A stretch of 64,000 nt of DNA. It comes from Methylotenera sp. (lineage in GTDB: Bacteria; Pseudomonadota; Gammaproteobacteria; Burkholderiales; Methylophilaceae). The translations under genes and the position numbers were made by a program. The stretch lies in the NCBI RefSeq assembly GCF_029946165.1, contig NZ_JAQSDZ010000006.1, positions 213,578 through 277,577 on the forward strand, read 5' to 3'. Positions 15,789 to 25,410 of the stretch are shown piece after piece (the stretch's first letter is position 1; each line of letters begins with the position of its first letter). Below the pieces are notes generated by a model. It searched no databases. It had not been told where the DNA came from and saw only the letters and a list, made by a program, of their open reading frames with translations.

Positions 15789-17798
15789 ATGATATACGCA
15801 TTAAAAACCAGACCGCCTAGAACTCCCTACCTTATTGATTTAATTAGAATAGTGGCAGCTTCATTCCTTGGAATTTACCTAATTTCAGTAAGCACGATAG
15901 TTTTCGCCGAAAGTAATGAAAATCTGACAGAAATTGACATTGAAAGCCTACTCTCAAAAGAAGTTATTACTGCATCAAAGATTGTTCAGCAAGTTAGCGA
16001 CTCCCCCTCAGCCGTCAGTATTATTACGGCTAAAGATATTAAATCTTATGGCTATCGTACTTTGGCCGAAATTATTAATAGCATGCGTGGTTTAAATACC
16101 TCTAGCGATCATGTTTATACCTATATGAGTGGTCGTGGCTTTGGGCGCTCAGGAGATTATCCTGGTAGAGTAATGTTGCTTATTGATGGTTACCAAGGGA
16201 ATGATAATTTATATAATGCATCTTATCTTGCTTCTGATGGCTTACTCGACACTGAACTAATAGAACGAGTTGAGTATGTTTCTGGCCCAGGCGCAGTGAT
16301 CTATGGGAATGGCGCTTTTTATGGAATTATCAATGTCATTACGAAGAAAGGCAGTGACTTTGGAGGTTTACAAGTAGCCATTGATGCGCAAAGCCACGAT
16401 GGTTACAAGGGTAGAATAACCTATGGCAATAAGCTAGATAATGGCGCTAATGTATTGCTCTCCGTTTCCGGTTTCCACAGTCAAGGGCAAGATCTTTACT
16501 TTAGCGCTTTTGATACGCCTGCAACTAACTTTGGTGTAGCCAATAATCAAGATGAAGATAAAAATCGTCGATTATTTTTTAAAGCTAACTATCAAAATTG
16601 GTCTTTGGAATCTGCTTATGTCAGTAGAAAAAAAGATGACCCCGCAGCCTCTTACGGTACAGATTTCAACAGCAAGCCAGGTTATTTACAAGATACCAAT
16701 GCGTTTATTAACCTCAAGCATGAAGTGGAGTTGAGTCAAAATTTAAAAAACGCATCTAGGCTTTACTATGGACAATACATGTATTCTGCAAAAAGCACAT
16801 CTAGTGGTGAGCCTTTTGCAGAGAATGATATGGGGAGGTGGTGGGGTGCACAAACAACCTTCGCTTACACTGGTTTTGCTAATCAACAGCTTGTTTATGG
16901 GTTTGAATATCACAGCGATTATCAGCAAGACTTTTATCTCCCCACTGGCAACATAAAACACGATAGTTATATGTGGAGCGGATATTTGCAAGACGAATAT
17001 AGGTTGAACAACGAATGGGCAATCAATGCTGGTGTTCGCGCAGACTATGGTGGTAAAAACGCAAGTGACATAAGCCCCAGAATAGCGGCAATATATTCGC
17101 CCACAACAGATATCGATATTAAGGCATCCTATTCAACTGCATTTAGACGTCCTAACCAATATGAGAAATATTACGATGATGCGGGTGATTCGCAACTTGC
17201 CAATCCAGATGTAAAGAAAGAGCAAGTGTCAGCTTCAGAACTAGTATTTGAGTATCGGCCAGATAATTTCAGTAAGTTTTTAAGTTCATTGTTTTTTTAT
17301 AGAACAAAAAATTTAATCGAAGTTGAAGATTCAACCGTGTTGCCAGGTTTGCTGCAAGCACAGAATGCAGGAACCAATAAGACTAGAGGATTCGATTTTG
17401 AGTATGAGAGAAAATTAAGTACATCGTCTCGAATAAGGGCAAGCTATGCATGGCAATATGCCAGAGATGATGGAGGTAAATGGCTGGTGAACTCTCCTAA
17501 AAATTTAGCTAAATTGAATTATGCGCAAGCCTTGTTTAACAACAATCTACATACTGGAATTGAAGTCCAGTATGTTGGTAAGCGTTTAACTGAGCAACTA
17601 AATATCTTAGGTAGTTATGTTGTCACCAATTTGAGTTTATATAACACCACATTCATCAAAAATACCACGATTTCAGCAAGCGTTAAAAACCTGTTCAATA
17701 AACATTATTCTGTTGCTGCGCCTGATTTTTATACGCCAGATAGTTTTGAGCAAGATAATCGAAACTTTTGGCTTCAGCTGACTTACGATTTTAGATAA
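15789..17798 (+). CDS. TonB-dependent receptor linked to YfiR/c-di-GMP signalling
   Basis: 669-residue outer-membrane receptor. After an N-terminal extension a hydrophobic signal (residues 24–41) is followed by the plug (about 55–185; SDSPSAVSIITAKDI and ERVEYVSGPGAVIYGNGAFYG, cut here to the key part PGAVIYGNGAF) and a 22-strand-type barrel ending in a terminal aromatic-rich strand, LTYDFR. This receptor type (vitamin B12/colicin-like plug, short barrel) often sits beside YfiR and diguanylate cyclase genes. Two bases separate its stop from the yfiR start, so they are one operon. The ligand is unknown and no Fur box was seen. A decayed paralogue lies at 21728–22003. Confidence 0.9.
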   Translation: MIYALKTRPPRTPYLIDLIRIVAASFLGIYLISVSTIVFAESNENLTEIDIESLLSKEVITASKIVQQVSDSPSAVSIITAKDIKSYGYRTLAEIINSMRGLNTSSDHVYTYMSGRGFGRSGDYPGRVMLLIDGYQGNDNLYNASYLASDGLLDTELIERVEYVSGPGAVIYGNGAFYGIINVITKKGSDFGGLQVAIDAQSHDGYKGRITYGNKLDNGANVLLSVSGFHSQGQDLYFSAFDTPATNFGVANNQDEDKNRRLFFKANYQNWSLESAYVSRKKDDPAASYGTDFNSKPGYLQDTNAFINLKHEVELSQNLKNASRLYYGQYMYSAKSTSSGEPFAENDMGRWWGAQTTFAYTGFANQQLVYGFEYHSDYQQDFYLPTGNIKHDSYMWSGYLQDEYRLNNEWAINAGVRADYGGKNASDISPRIAAIYSPTTDIDIKASYSTAFRRPNQYEKYYDDAGDSQLANPDVKKEQVSASELVFEYRPDNFSKFLSSLFFYRTKNLIEVEDSTVLPGLLQAQNAGTNKTRGFDFEYERKLSTSSRIRASYAWQYARDDGGKWLVNSPKNLAKLNYAQALFNNNLHTGIEVQYVGKRLTEQLNILGSYVVTNLSLYNTTFIKNTTISASVKNLFNKHYSVAAPDFYTPDSFEQDNRNFWLQLTYDFR

Positions 17799-17800
17799 TC

Positions 17801-18316
17801 ATGAAGCACTTAAATCATACTTTTTGCTCATTGGCCTTGCTAGTTTTGCCTGTGCAAGCTAATACCATACTCGTTGATGAGCGGGATATGAAGGCCGCGC
17901 TAATCTATAACTTTTCCATCTACACCGCTTGGCCCGAAGCGAATAGCAATAGTTTTAATGTTTGCACATTTGAAGACGACCAAGAAAATATTAATACAAG
18001 TCTGCTTGAATCAAAAAAAATTAATGGCAAGCCTATTCATTTTGAAGTGATTCGCGATGTGGCAGATATCCAAAACTGCCAAGTGCTTTATGTAGAAGAA
18101 GCAAGGCAAATCTACCACAGTAAATATTCACAACTAATCGATAAATTAGCCATTTTAACCATTTCAGAAAATAGTCATCGTTTAAATAATTCCAGCATTA
18201 TTAATATCAAGCTAGAAAATAAAAAATATAATTTTACTATTAATAATCAAGCGGCTAAGCAACTAAACCTGCTGTTGAGTTCCAAGCTTCTACGGCTTGC
18301 ATCCAAAGTGTATTAG
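17801..18316 (+). CDS. YfiR-like (DUF4154) periplasmic protein
   Basis: 171 residues with a signal peptide (about 1–20) and the YfiR pattern: KAALIYNFSIYTAWPE (residues 30–45), the first Cys in FNVCTFEDD, a second in NCQVLYVEE, and the final SSKLLRLASKVY. In Pseudomonas YfiBNR, YfiR binds and inhibits the cyclase YfiN in the periplasm and responds to redox or envelope signals. It lies between the receptor and the CHASE8-cyclase gene with 1–2 base gaps, so it probably relays receptor state to the cyclase. Confidence 0.9.
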   Translation: MKHLNHTFCSLALLVLPVQANTILVDERDMKAALIYNFSIYTAWPEANSNSFNVCTFEDDQENINTSLLESKKINGKPIHFEVIRDVADIQNCQVLYVEEARQIYHSKYSQLIDKLAILTISENSHRLNNSSIINIKLENKKYNFTINNQAAKQLNLLLSSKLLRLASKVY

Positions 18317-18317
18317 C

Positions 18318-20405
18318 ATGTTAAAACCTTACTTTGAGAAAAGAGTAATCAAAGAAAAACTACTGCTCATGAATTTTCTAGTAGTAGGTTTTGCCATGTT
18401 ATTTTTATTTGTATTAACGGTGGCTTATCAATATGCGACTTATAAAAACGAGCTGATTTCCAACCTGAATTCACAAATTTCAGTGATTGAGAGTAACCTT
18501 GGCTCTGCTATTGCTTTTGAGGATATAGTCACCGCAAATGAGATTTTTCAGACATTACGATTAGACAAAAGTGTTGATAAAGCTTATGTTCAACTCGAAA
18601 ATAACAAAATATTTGCTGAATATCAAAGAGATAATAAATCGGGGGAGATTAATGTACCATTAAGTAAATCAGCTATAAAAAATGGTGACGTGCACATTAC
18701 TAGAGACATTATTGTCAATGGTATGTCTCTAGGAAGCTTGCATTTAGATGCAAACCTAAATCAGGTTCGATATCGCATCAATATTTTCTCATTTTTCTTA
18801 ATGATAGCCATGTCAGTCGCTGTGCTATTAGCTAAATATGTTTCAAATAGATTAAGTCGATTCATCACTGAGCCCATTATCTATTTAGAGCAATTGGTAA
18901 CGAAAGTTACTAAAAACCACGATTACTTCCAGCGATCAACGATTCATTCCATCGATGAAATTGGTGCGTTATCTATAGGTATCAACAACATGCTGGATGG
19001 CATTCAACAGCGAGATAATAAGCTGCTTGATGAGCTTGATCGTAGAGCCAAGGTAGAACAAAAGCTGGATCGCCTAGCCTATACAGATAGTCAAACAGAA
19101 TTATCAAACCGCCATGCTTTCACTGCCAGCATTAACAGATTAACGGGATTTGGGGATGATGGTATTGAGCATTTTTATTTGCTCTTGCTAGATTTAGATA
19201 ACTTTAAAGTTGTTAATGATAGCTTTGGTCACGACATCGGCGACCAGCTTTTAAGGCAGTGCGGGCAACGTCTGCATTGGATGCTTAACGAAGAAGACTT
19301 CGTGTTTAGAATAGGTGGTGATGAATTTGCCATCGTATTAAAGGATGTTAAATCTATTGATGATGTTGAAAAAGTATGTGGCCGCATCACTGAAACTATA
19401 TCGCAAAAATTTATGGTGAATGGTCACGAAATATTTGTGGGGGTCAGTATCGGTATTTCACAATACCAAAATCGTAACTTTTCAGAAACAAATTTGATTA
19501 AAAATGCCGACATTGCTATGTATTGGGCAAAATCTGCGGGGAAAAATACTTTTAAATTTTACTCAGATGAAATAGAAACAGCGAATTGCTTTTTTCAAAA
19601 AATCACCACTGATTTACATAATGCTTTAAAAGATAATGAATTTGAGCTTCTATATCAACCCATTATTAATGTAAAGACTGGGCACATGGTGGGTGTAGAA
19701 GCCTTATTACGGTGGCACCATCAAGATGAAGGCACCATCAGTCCTGATATTTTTATACCCATAGCTGAAAAAAATGGACTTATTGCACCTATAGGTGAGT
19801 GGGTGATTAGAGAAGCGCTTAAGCAACTTAAAACGTGGGAGAGATTAAATGGGCCACAATTATTTGTGAATGTAAATGTTTCGGCACGTCAGTTGTTTGA
19901 TAAACGTATCATTGATGTAATTGGTGATGCTATTTTAGAGTTTGAGGTAGACCCAAAATGCATTAACGTAGAGTTAACCGAATCTAGTTTGATGGAAGAT
20001 GTAAATAGAGCAATAGTCATACTCAGAGAGCTTAAAAAATTGGGCGTGGGCATTGCTGTGGATGATTTTGGTACTGGACACTCCTCAATGAGTTATCTCA
20101 AGCAGTTTCCAGTGGACACCATTAAAATTGATAAATGCTTTGTAAGAGGCATACCCCAAGACGACGTTGATGTAGCGATTGTGGAAGCGATTTTTGCATT
20201 AGCCAAAAGCTTGAAACTAGATGTCGTTGCAGAGGGTGTAGAAACGGAAGCCCAATACGATTTTCTTAAACATAAAAACTGCGCTAAAGTGCAAGGCTAT
20301 TTGTTTAACAGACCATTGCCCGTAATAGAAATAGACCGATTACTGATGCAATCAAATGAAATAAAGCGCTTAATTGAAATGGAGATGTATGAAGATGACG
20401 GATAA
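18318..20405 (+). CDS. CHASE8-HAMP-GGDEF-EAL protein, YfiN-like
   Basis: 695 residues from the ATG at 18318, one base after the yfiR stop; an upstream in-frame TTG is less likely. TM1 is about 15–38. The periplasmic CHASE8 domain (45–145) includes NLGSAIAFEDIVTANEIF. TM2 is 154–175, HAMP 177–232, GGDEF 250–410 (RIGGDEF at 331–337) and EAL 425–680 (EAL 461–463, DDFGTGHSS later). YfiN itself has CHASE8-HAMP-GGDEF; here an EAL domain is added. The usual RxxD inhibitory site is NEED, so product inhibition may be lost. The preceding yfiR supports direct control in the periplasm. Confidence 0.92.
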   Translation: MLKPYFEKRVIKEKLLLMNFLVVGFAMLFLFVLTVAYQYATYKNELISNLNSQISVIESNLGSAIAFEDIVTANEIFQTLRLDKSVDKAYVQLENNKIFAEYQRDNKSGEINVPLSKSAIKNGDVHITRDIIVNGMSLGSLHLDANLNQVRYRINIFSFFLMIAMSVAVLLAKYVSNRLSRFITEPIIYLEQLVTKVTKNHDYFQRSTIHSIDEIGALSIGINNMLDGIQQRDNKLLDELDRRAKVEQKLDRLAYTDSQTELSNRHAFTASINRLTGFGDDGIEHFYLLLLDLDNFKVVNDSFGHDIGDQLLRQCGQRLHWMLNEEDFVFRIGGDEFAIVLKDVKSIDDVEKVCGRITETISQKFMVNGHEIFVGVSIGISQYQNRNFSETNLIKNADIAMYWAKSAGKNTFKFYSDEIETANCFFQKITTDLHNALKDNEFELLYQPIINVKTGHMVGVEALLRWHHQDEGTISPDIFIPIAEKNGLIAPIGEWVIREALKQLKTWERLNGPQLFVNVNVSARQLFDKRIIDVIGDAILEFEVDPKCINVELTESSLMEDVNRAIVILRELKKLGVGIAVDDFGTGHSSMSYLKQFPVDTIKIDKCFVRGIPQDDVDVAIVEAIFALAKSLKLDVVAEGVETEAQYDFLKHKNCAKVQGYLFNRPLPVIEIDRLLMQSNEIKRLIEMEMYEDDG

Positions 20406-20495
20406 CATTCATTTTGATGCATAGGTGGCACTTGGCAGTGATTTTAGGACGCATAGCAATATTCTTATTTGCTTGTGTTGTAACAGTTGAATAAC

Positions 20496-21725
20496 TTAAG
20501 GTTTATACATATGAAACGTATTCTTGCTACGTGCTTTAGCAATATACATTGCACTATCAGCTGTCTTTAATAAGTGGGTGGTATCGCTAGCAAAATCAGG
20601 GCAGGCACTAATACCGATACTGGCGCCGACCACCACAGGATGCCCTTGCAATATGGCGGGTTGTGATATAACAGAGATTATTTTTTAAGCGATCTTCACC
20701 GAGGTTTCTAGATCCTTGACGTTTTCAAGAATCACTGCAAACTCATCTCCTCCAATACGGCAGACCATATCGTTGTTACGCAGTATTCCAGCAAGGCGGT
20801 TACCGACCTCTCGTAGTAAATCGTCACCGATATGGTGACCGAGCGTGACCTTGACGATTTTGAAATCATCAAGGTCAATAAACATTAGGCAGCAACGCAT
20901 TTGGTAGCGTATTGCGTTAGAAACCGCTTGTTCGATACGCTCTTGGAAAAAATGTCGATTTGGCAGACCAGTCACCGCATCGTAGAAAGCAAGTTCTTGT
21001 AATTTCTCATCACGCTCTTGTAGATTGGACATCATGCCATGGAATGCACGCGATAGGTCACCAATCTCATCAGTTTGCGTGGTCATGGGACGTACGTTGT
21101 AATCCTGTTTTTCTGTCACATGATTGACGATGCCCATCAATTGCGACAAAGGATCGAGAATGGATTGTCTTAGCTTTGCCGCTAGCTTTAGAGAAACAGC
21201 TAAGCCAATGGTTGTAGCCAGAAAAATAACCAACGTGTAAATGATAACGCTTCTGTAAAATGAATCTAGGCTAGTTTCCAGTGTAAGTGTGCCAACAAAC
21301 TTGGAGCGTAGATAAACTGGTTTGCTTAACCTGAATCGGTTCCACGTTAGCTCTTCCGTTGGTGTGCGCAAGACTTTTGCTTGGATAACTCGCATAGAGG
21401 GAATGTTTTTGCGCTGGTATGTTGCAAGCACCGTACCATTTTCTAGTACTAGTGTGGCACGCAACATATCGGGTGAGGATCGCAAAGTTGCTAGGGCTTC
21501 GGAGGCCATGGGGATATCTTCAAAAGCCATTGCTGCTGCTGCGCTGTCGCTTACGATTTCGGCTTGTATTCGAATCTCCTGCAGGTTATTTTGGCGTTTA
21601 TCATAATATTCATAAGCGTACATTATGGATATGATAGGAATGAGTGCCATCATAATCACCAGTACATTTATGAGTACCAGTTTCCTGTGAATTGATTGGT
21701 TGTTAAACCATGCACCTGGTGTCAT
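20496..21725 (-). pseudogene. CHASE8-HAMP-GGDEF cyclase with an in-frame stop (YfiN paralogue)
   Basis: The open part (21725–20685) encodes 346 residues: TM1, a CHASE8 domain (AMAFEDIPMASEAL), TM2, HAMP and GGDEF (RIGGDEF), then ends at TAA (20687–20685). The same frame continues for 62 codons past this stop with clear GGDEF C-terminal sequence (GASIGISACPDF, ADSAMYIAKARSKNTFHMY) to a second stop at 20498. A single nonsense change (for example GAA to TAA, giving AEKII) explains it. The catalytic loop is before the break, but the fold's last part would be missing. There is no EAL domain. It follows the fused TonB/YfiR relic by two bases. Confidence 0.85.
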
Positions 21726-21727
21726 GA

Positions 21728-22003
21728 TTAGCTAACACTCCTCGCCAATCGCAGCGCTTTTAACCAAGCCCCTCCTAAAAAGTCGTTGTTTGGGTCAGAT
21801 CTAAAATAAAGCCCGCGCATGCTCTTAAGGATGTCGGATAGTGAGCAATAGCAAAAATCGTGAATGTCTTGTGCAGGGACAACAGAAACGGCAGAGGGTG
21901 CATCGCTGATTTGTCGGACGATATGGCTGGCATGTGCAAAGACTACGCTTGGCAGCAGCGTGACAAGGACAAGGCAAGAAAAAATGGGTGGGCGAAAACT
22001 CAT
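21728..22003 (-). pseudogene. Fused remnant of a TonB receptor and a YfiR gene
   Basis: 91 codons. A signal peptide (MSFRPPIFSCLVLVTLLPSVVFA) leads into the plug start HIVRQISDAPSAVSVVPAQD and LSDILKSMRGL, which match the intact receptor at 15789–17798. After SDPNNDF the sequence jumps to GGAWLKALRLARSVS, which matches the end of YfiR (SSKLLRLASKVY). An internal deletion has removed nearly all of the receptor and of yfiR and joined the ends in frame. Part of the receptor's N-terminus after the signal is also missing. The downstream cyclase gene starts two bases after its stop. Confidence 0.8.
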
Positions 22004-22349
22004 CTAGTTACGAATTTTTATTATAACCATAATGTTATCATAGTTAATTATGACACCATAATACCCACAATAACTTACTGTCAAGTAAAGTTCGAGCTAT
22101 TTTAGAAAAATAAAGTAATCGTTCGGCCAAATATTTTTTAAGCAGAAAGTCGTCAAATAATTAAATAAAAAAGATAAATTTAAAATCCGCCTTAAGCTAG
22201 GAAGCAATGCATTCAACTTATAATTTTAAATATTGAATCGCTTAAATAGACCATAAATTGTTACATGAAATGCGGCGAAAGCGATGTAATTAGCTCATCC
22301 CAAATGCAACTTTTGATAATAAGTGGCTGGAAGTATGGCTGAGCTCTCC
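22004..22349. other. Intergenic stretch, AT-rich
   Basis: Contains the promoter region of the decayed TonB/YfiR/GGDEF copy. Short repeated blocks of ATAA/TTAT type around 22020–22065 look like a promoter rather than a gene. Nothing else recognised. Confidence 0.3.
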
Positions 22350-22628
22350 TTAGCCACCGCTTAGAGACTGAAAAATATACACTGTTCCATCATTTGGAAT
22401 AAGATCAGAAAGTTTTAATTTATCAATCACGATGTTGTCATTGATACTGATATTCACATGCCGTCGCAACGCACCGCGTTCGTCGAGCACGTAATCTGTA
22501 AACCCTGGCGCAATCTCATTGATGGCAAGTAAAGCCTCTTTAACTGATCCAGCTGGAACAGTCAGCGTTGTGTTCTTTAATTGCGGAAAGAACCTATAAA
22601 GATGTTGCGTCATTTCCACATGAGGCAT
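22350..22628 (-). CDS. MoaD/ThiS-like ubiquitin-fold protein
   Basis: 92 residues with the beta-grasp pattern and the C-terminal Gly-Gly (QSLSGG) that is adenylated and thiocarboxylated in MoaD/ThiS proteins. These carry sulfur for molybdopterin, thiamine or other cofactors. The segment FFPQLKNTTLTVPAGSVKEA near the N-terminus is family-like. It starts five bases after the BNR-repeat protein gene ends, so the two form an operon. No moa or thi genes are near, so the acceptor is unknown. Confidence 0.85.
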   Translation of the reverse strand: MPHVEMTQHLYRFFPQLKNTTLTVPAGSVKEALLAINEIAPGFTDYVLDERGALRRHVNISINDNIVIDKLKLSDLIPNDGTVYIFQSLSGG

Positions 22629-22633
22629 GGTTT

Positions 22634-23818
22634 TTAGCCAAATCGTACTGAATAAATTGGCGGGAAATTGTTACCCAAACATTGCCATGATTCGCCACGG
22701 TCTTCTGAAAGGTAAACATTTCCAGTCGTGCTTCCAAAGCATAGACAATCACCCGATATATCAAGCCCATGTCTAAGAACAATGTCGTGGGCATTATCTT
22801 GCGGTAGACCATTTCGAAAAGTTTGCCATGTCTTTCCACCATCGTTGGTTCGGGCGACAAATAAACCACCATCAATCGCCATTCGTTCGGAATCTGCACG
22901 TGCTGGAACCACCCACGCTATGCGTCCGTCCTTTGCATCTGCCGCGATGGGAAAACCAAAATTTACACCAATATCGGGCTTGCTAACTTTTTGCCAACTC
23001 ATTGCGCCGTTATCACTGTAAAAAATACCGCAGTGATTTTGCTGCCAAAGATGCTCAGGCTGTCCAAGACAGTTAGTGACATAATGCGGATCGTGCCCCC
23101 ATTCTGATTCAGTATTTGGCAAATAATCCATTAGCATTCCATGATTACGACTCTTCCAGCTTTGACCGCCATCGGTAGTTTCGATCACTCCTGCTGTCGA
23201 TACCGCTACATATATATGATTTGAATCTTGCGGATTAATGACAATAGAATGAATGCCAGGTTCAAATATGCCATAATCGATACTTGCTGGCGTGCCATTC
23301 CACTGATTTTCACTCGTTGCATCACCTGCAAATAAGTCACCTCCGCGGCTAGGATGGTTCCAAAGTGGTCGGTTAAGTTGCCAACTATCGCCGCCATCGT
23401 CGCTAAAAAACAAACCACCCGGGATAGTACCTGCATAGAGCCTGTTAGGCTGATCTGCATTCCCAAATGCAATATTCCATATTTTAAGCACGGTTGCATC
23501 GGCATACTCTGGTTGAGCGAAGGGTGATTCTGGGTTGAAATCTGGGGTAGGTAGATATTTGACGATATAACGTGCGCCGTCAGGATATTTCAGAGAGGAA
23601 ATGTCTTCCCAAGTTGCACCCTCATCATGAGAACGAGATAACTTAGGTCCCCAGTGACCATGATCCAAAGAAGACCATAATGTACCATCACGAGGGTCGC
23701 GCGCCGCATAACACACGGGAGTTCCCGCATGCAGAATCGGTCGGGGCTGCCAATTAGAGTTTATACGATCAAATATTAAGGTGCCTTTACGCGTCCCTAG
23801 TAAAATCATATCAGACAT
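22634..23818 (-). CDS. BNR/Asp-box beta-propeller protein (sialidase/YCF48-like fold)
   Basis: 394 residues with six Asp-box-like repeats: DEGATWED, DDGGDSWQL, DGGQSWKS, DNGAMSWQK, DGGKTWQT and DRGESWQ. That indicates a beta-propeller of the BNR type. There is no signal peptide, so it is probably cytoplasmic. Homologues are often annotated exo-alpha-sialidase or glycosyl hydrolase, but the sialidase catalytic residues are not evident and enzyme activity should not be assumed. It is in operon with a MoaD-like gene, a pairing I recall from other proteobacteria. The role is unknown. Confidence 0.85.
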   Translation of the reverse strand: MSDMILLGTRKGTLIFDRINSNWQPRPILHAGTPVCYAARDPRDGTLWSSLDHGHWGPKLSRSHDEGATWEDISSLKYPDGARYIVKYLPTPDFNPESPFAQPEYADATVLKIWNIAFGNADQPNRLYAGTIPGGLFFSDDGGDSWQLNRPLWNHPSRGGDLFAGDATSENQWNGTPASIDYGIFEPGIHSIVINPQDSNHIYVAVSTAGVIETTDGGQSWKSRNHGMLMDYLPNTESEWGHDPHYVTNCLGQPEHLWQQNHCGIFYSDNGAMSWQKVSKPDIGVNFGFPIAADAKDGRIAWVVPARADSERMAIDGGLFVARTNDGGKTWQTFRNGLPQDNAHDIVLRHGLDISGDCLCFGSTTGNVYLSEDRGESWQCLGNNFPPIYSVRFG

Positions 23819-23989
23819 AATTAATCCTCTAATACGTATGACTTAAGGTAATTATAATAATATAAATTCAGAAGTCTATAGTAACAAAGTTTGGATTCTC
23901 AAGAATACCTGTCCGTTTTATCGAGGTATGGTTGAAAAGTAAAATTGATCAAAACTTCTGGCAAGAGCAACTCTCTAATTTGAATAAAT

Positions 23990-25261
23990 TTATAGTTGTG
24001 TTTTAAGAATAGCTGCTAGATTTTCCATGGCTTTATCAGTCAATGGTCTATTAGCCCACTCTTGATAGGTAATCAAATGTGAATGCGACCAATCTTCATT
24101 GAATATTTCGGCTTGCTCGCTCGCAAACTTTGAGTCGTAAATATTTAAATTGGCTTCATCATTTAACCTAAATGAACGATTGTCGAAATTGGTAGAGCCG
24201 ACGGAAACTAACAAATTATCTGCGATAAAGATTTTACAGTGGTACATCGTAGGTTCATATTCCGCAATTCTGATGCCTGCTTCCAATAGTTTTCCCCAAT
24301 CAGCCCTAGATGCTTTCCTAACTGTTTCTGTGTCAATATGCTTTCCTGGAGTAATGATGCGGATTTTAACGCCTCGTTTAGCAGCAGATATTAACGTTGT
24401 CATCGTTAACTCATCCGGGACGAAATAGGCACTAGAAATATCGATTGACTGTTTAGCGGCGGTGATAGACATCATATACATGAGCTGCATAGAATCACTG
24501 CCTCCTGTGGGAGAGCTGCTGAATACTTGCGCTTTGAGTTGCCCGGTAGATTTTAATGCCGGGAAATACAACTCGCCATGCAACACGCGGCCTTGAGCTT
24601 TAATCCAGTTGTCCATAAATACTGCTTGTAACTGTGCAACGGCTGGGCCAGTGATTTGAAAGTGAGAATCACGCCACTCTTCGGGATTACGGGCATCACC
24701 ACGCCATTGATCTGCGATACCTACGCCGCCAGTAAAACCAAGCTTTCCATCAATCACTAAGATTTTACGGTGCGTACGATTGTTTAAGCGTGGTAGATGA
24801 CTCCAGTGTGGTTTATGGTAGCGTTGAATTTCAACGCCAGCGCGTCTCATTTGGTCTAGTTGCTTTTCTTCCATTTTCACACTGCCTAACCAATCGAGCA
24901 GCACATGTACTTTTACCCCAGCTCTGGCGCGTTCACTGAGAGCTTCAGCAAACTCAATACCAATACTGTCATTCCAATAAATAAAGGTCTCAAAGGTAAT
25001 GGTTTTTTCAGCACCTTTGATCGCTTGAATCATTGCAGCAAAGATTTCATCTCCATTGTTTAGGGTCTTAACCTCATTGCCTTCAAGGAAAGGAGGCCCT
25101 AAAAGAACACTCATGGACCTCAGAAATTGTTCGTCATTAATTTCATAACTTTGCTCTAATTTCTTTTCAATGCGCTTTTCGCCAGTGAAAAAATTCATAC
25201 CCACTAAAACGACTAGCGTCGTGAGTATTATCGTGATTAATATAGTCATGGTTTTTTTCAT
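23990..25261 (-). CDS. Phospholipase D/cardiolipin synthase family protein
   Basis: 423 residues with an N-terminal membrane anchor (about 5–25) and two HKD motifs: HRKILVID (H164–D171) and HCKIFIAD (H341–D348). Each is followed by the usual GG/GS..N segments (TGG and GSTNFDNRS). The layout fits bacterial cardiolipin synthase, which condenses phosphatidylglycerol at the inner membrane. It is the first of two PLD-family genes in the stress region. A single gene, transcribed away from the divergent nuclease-helicase gene. Confidence 0.9.
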   Translation of the reverse strand: MKKTMTILITIILTTLVVLVGMNFFTGEKRIEKKLEQSYEINDEQFLRSMSVLLGPPFLEGNEVKTLNNGDEIFAAMIQAIKGAEKTITFETFIYWNDSIGIEFAEALSERARAGVKVHVLLDWLGSVKMEEKQLDQMRRAGVEIQRYHKPHWSHLPRLNNRTHRKILVIDGKLGFTGGVGIADQWRGDARNPEEWRDSHFQITGPAVAQLQAVFMDNWIKAQGRVLHGELYFPALKSTGQLKAQVFSSSPTGGSDSMQLMYMMSITAAKQSIDISSAYFVPDELTMTTLISAAKRGVKIRIITPGKHIDTETVRKASRADWGKLLEAGIRIAEYEPTMYHCKIFIADNLLVSVGSTNFDNRSFRLNDEANLNIYDSKFASEQAEIFNEDWSHSHLITYQEWANRPLTDKAMENLAAILKTQL

Positions 25262-25410
25262 GATGTTTTGATTGATAGACTCAGCTTAAAGTTAAAATGA
25301 CCGCTCTAATTAACTAATAATAATCCATCATTGCAATTCTGGCATTCGAATTAAAAACTTTTTTGCTTAAGCGTATTGAGCTGCCTTTGATTATCCGAAG
25401 CCGAAAAGTT

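Noticed and set aside
22634..23818. Sialidase function for the BNR protein
   Set aside because: Asp boxes show only the propeller fold; the Arg triad and catalytic Tyr/Glu of sialidases cannot be recognised.
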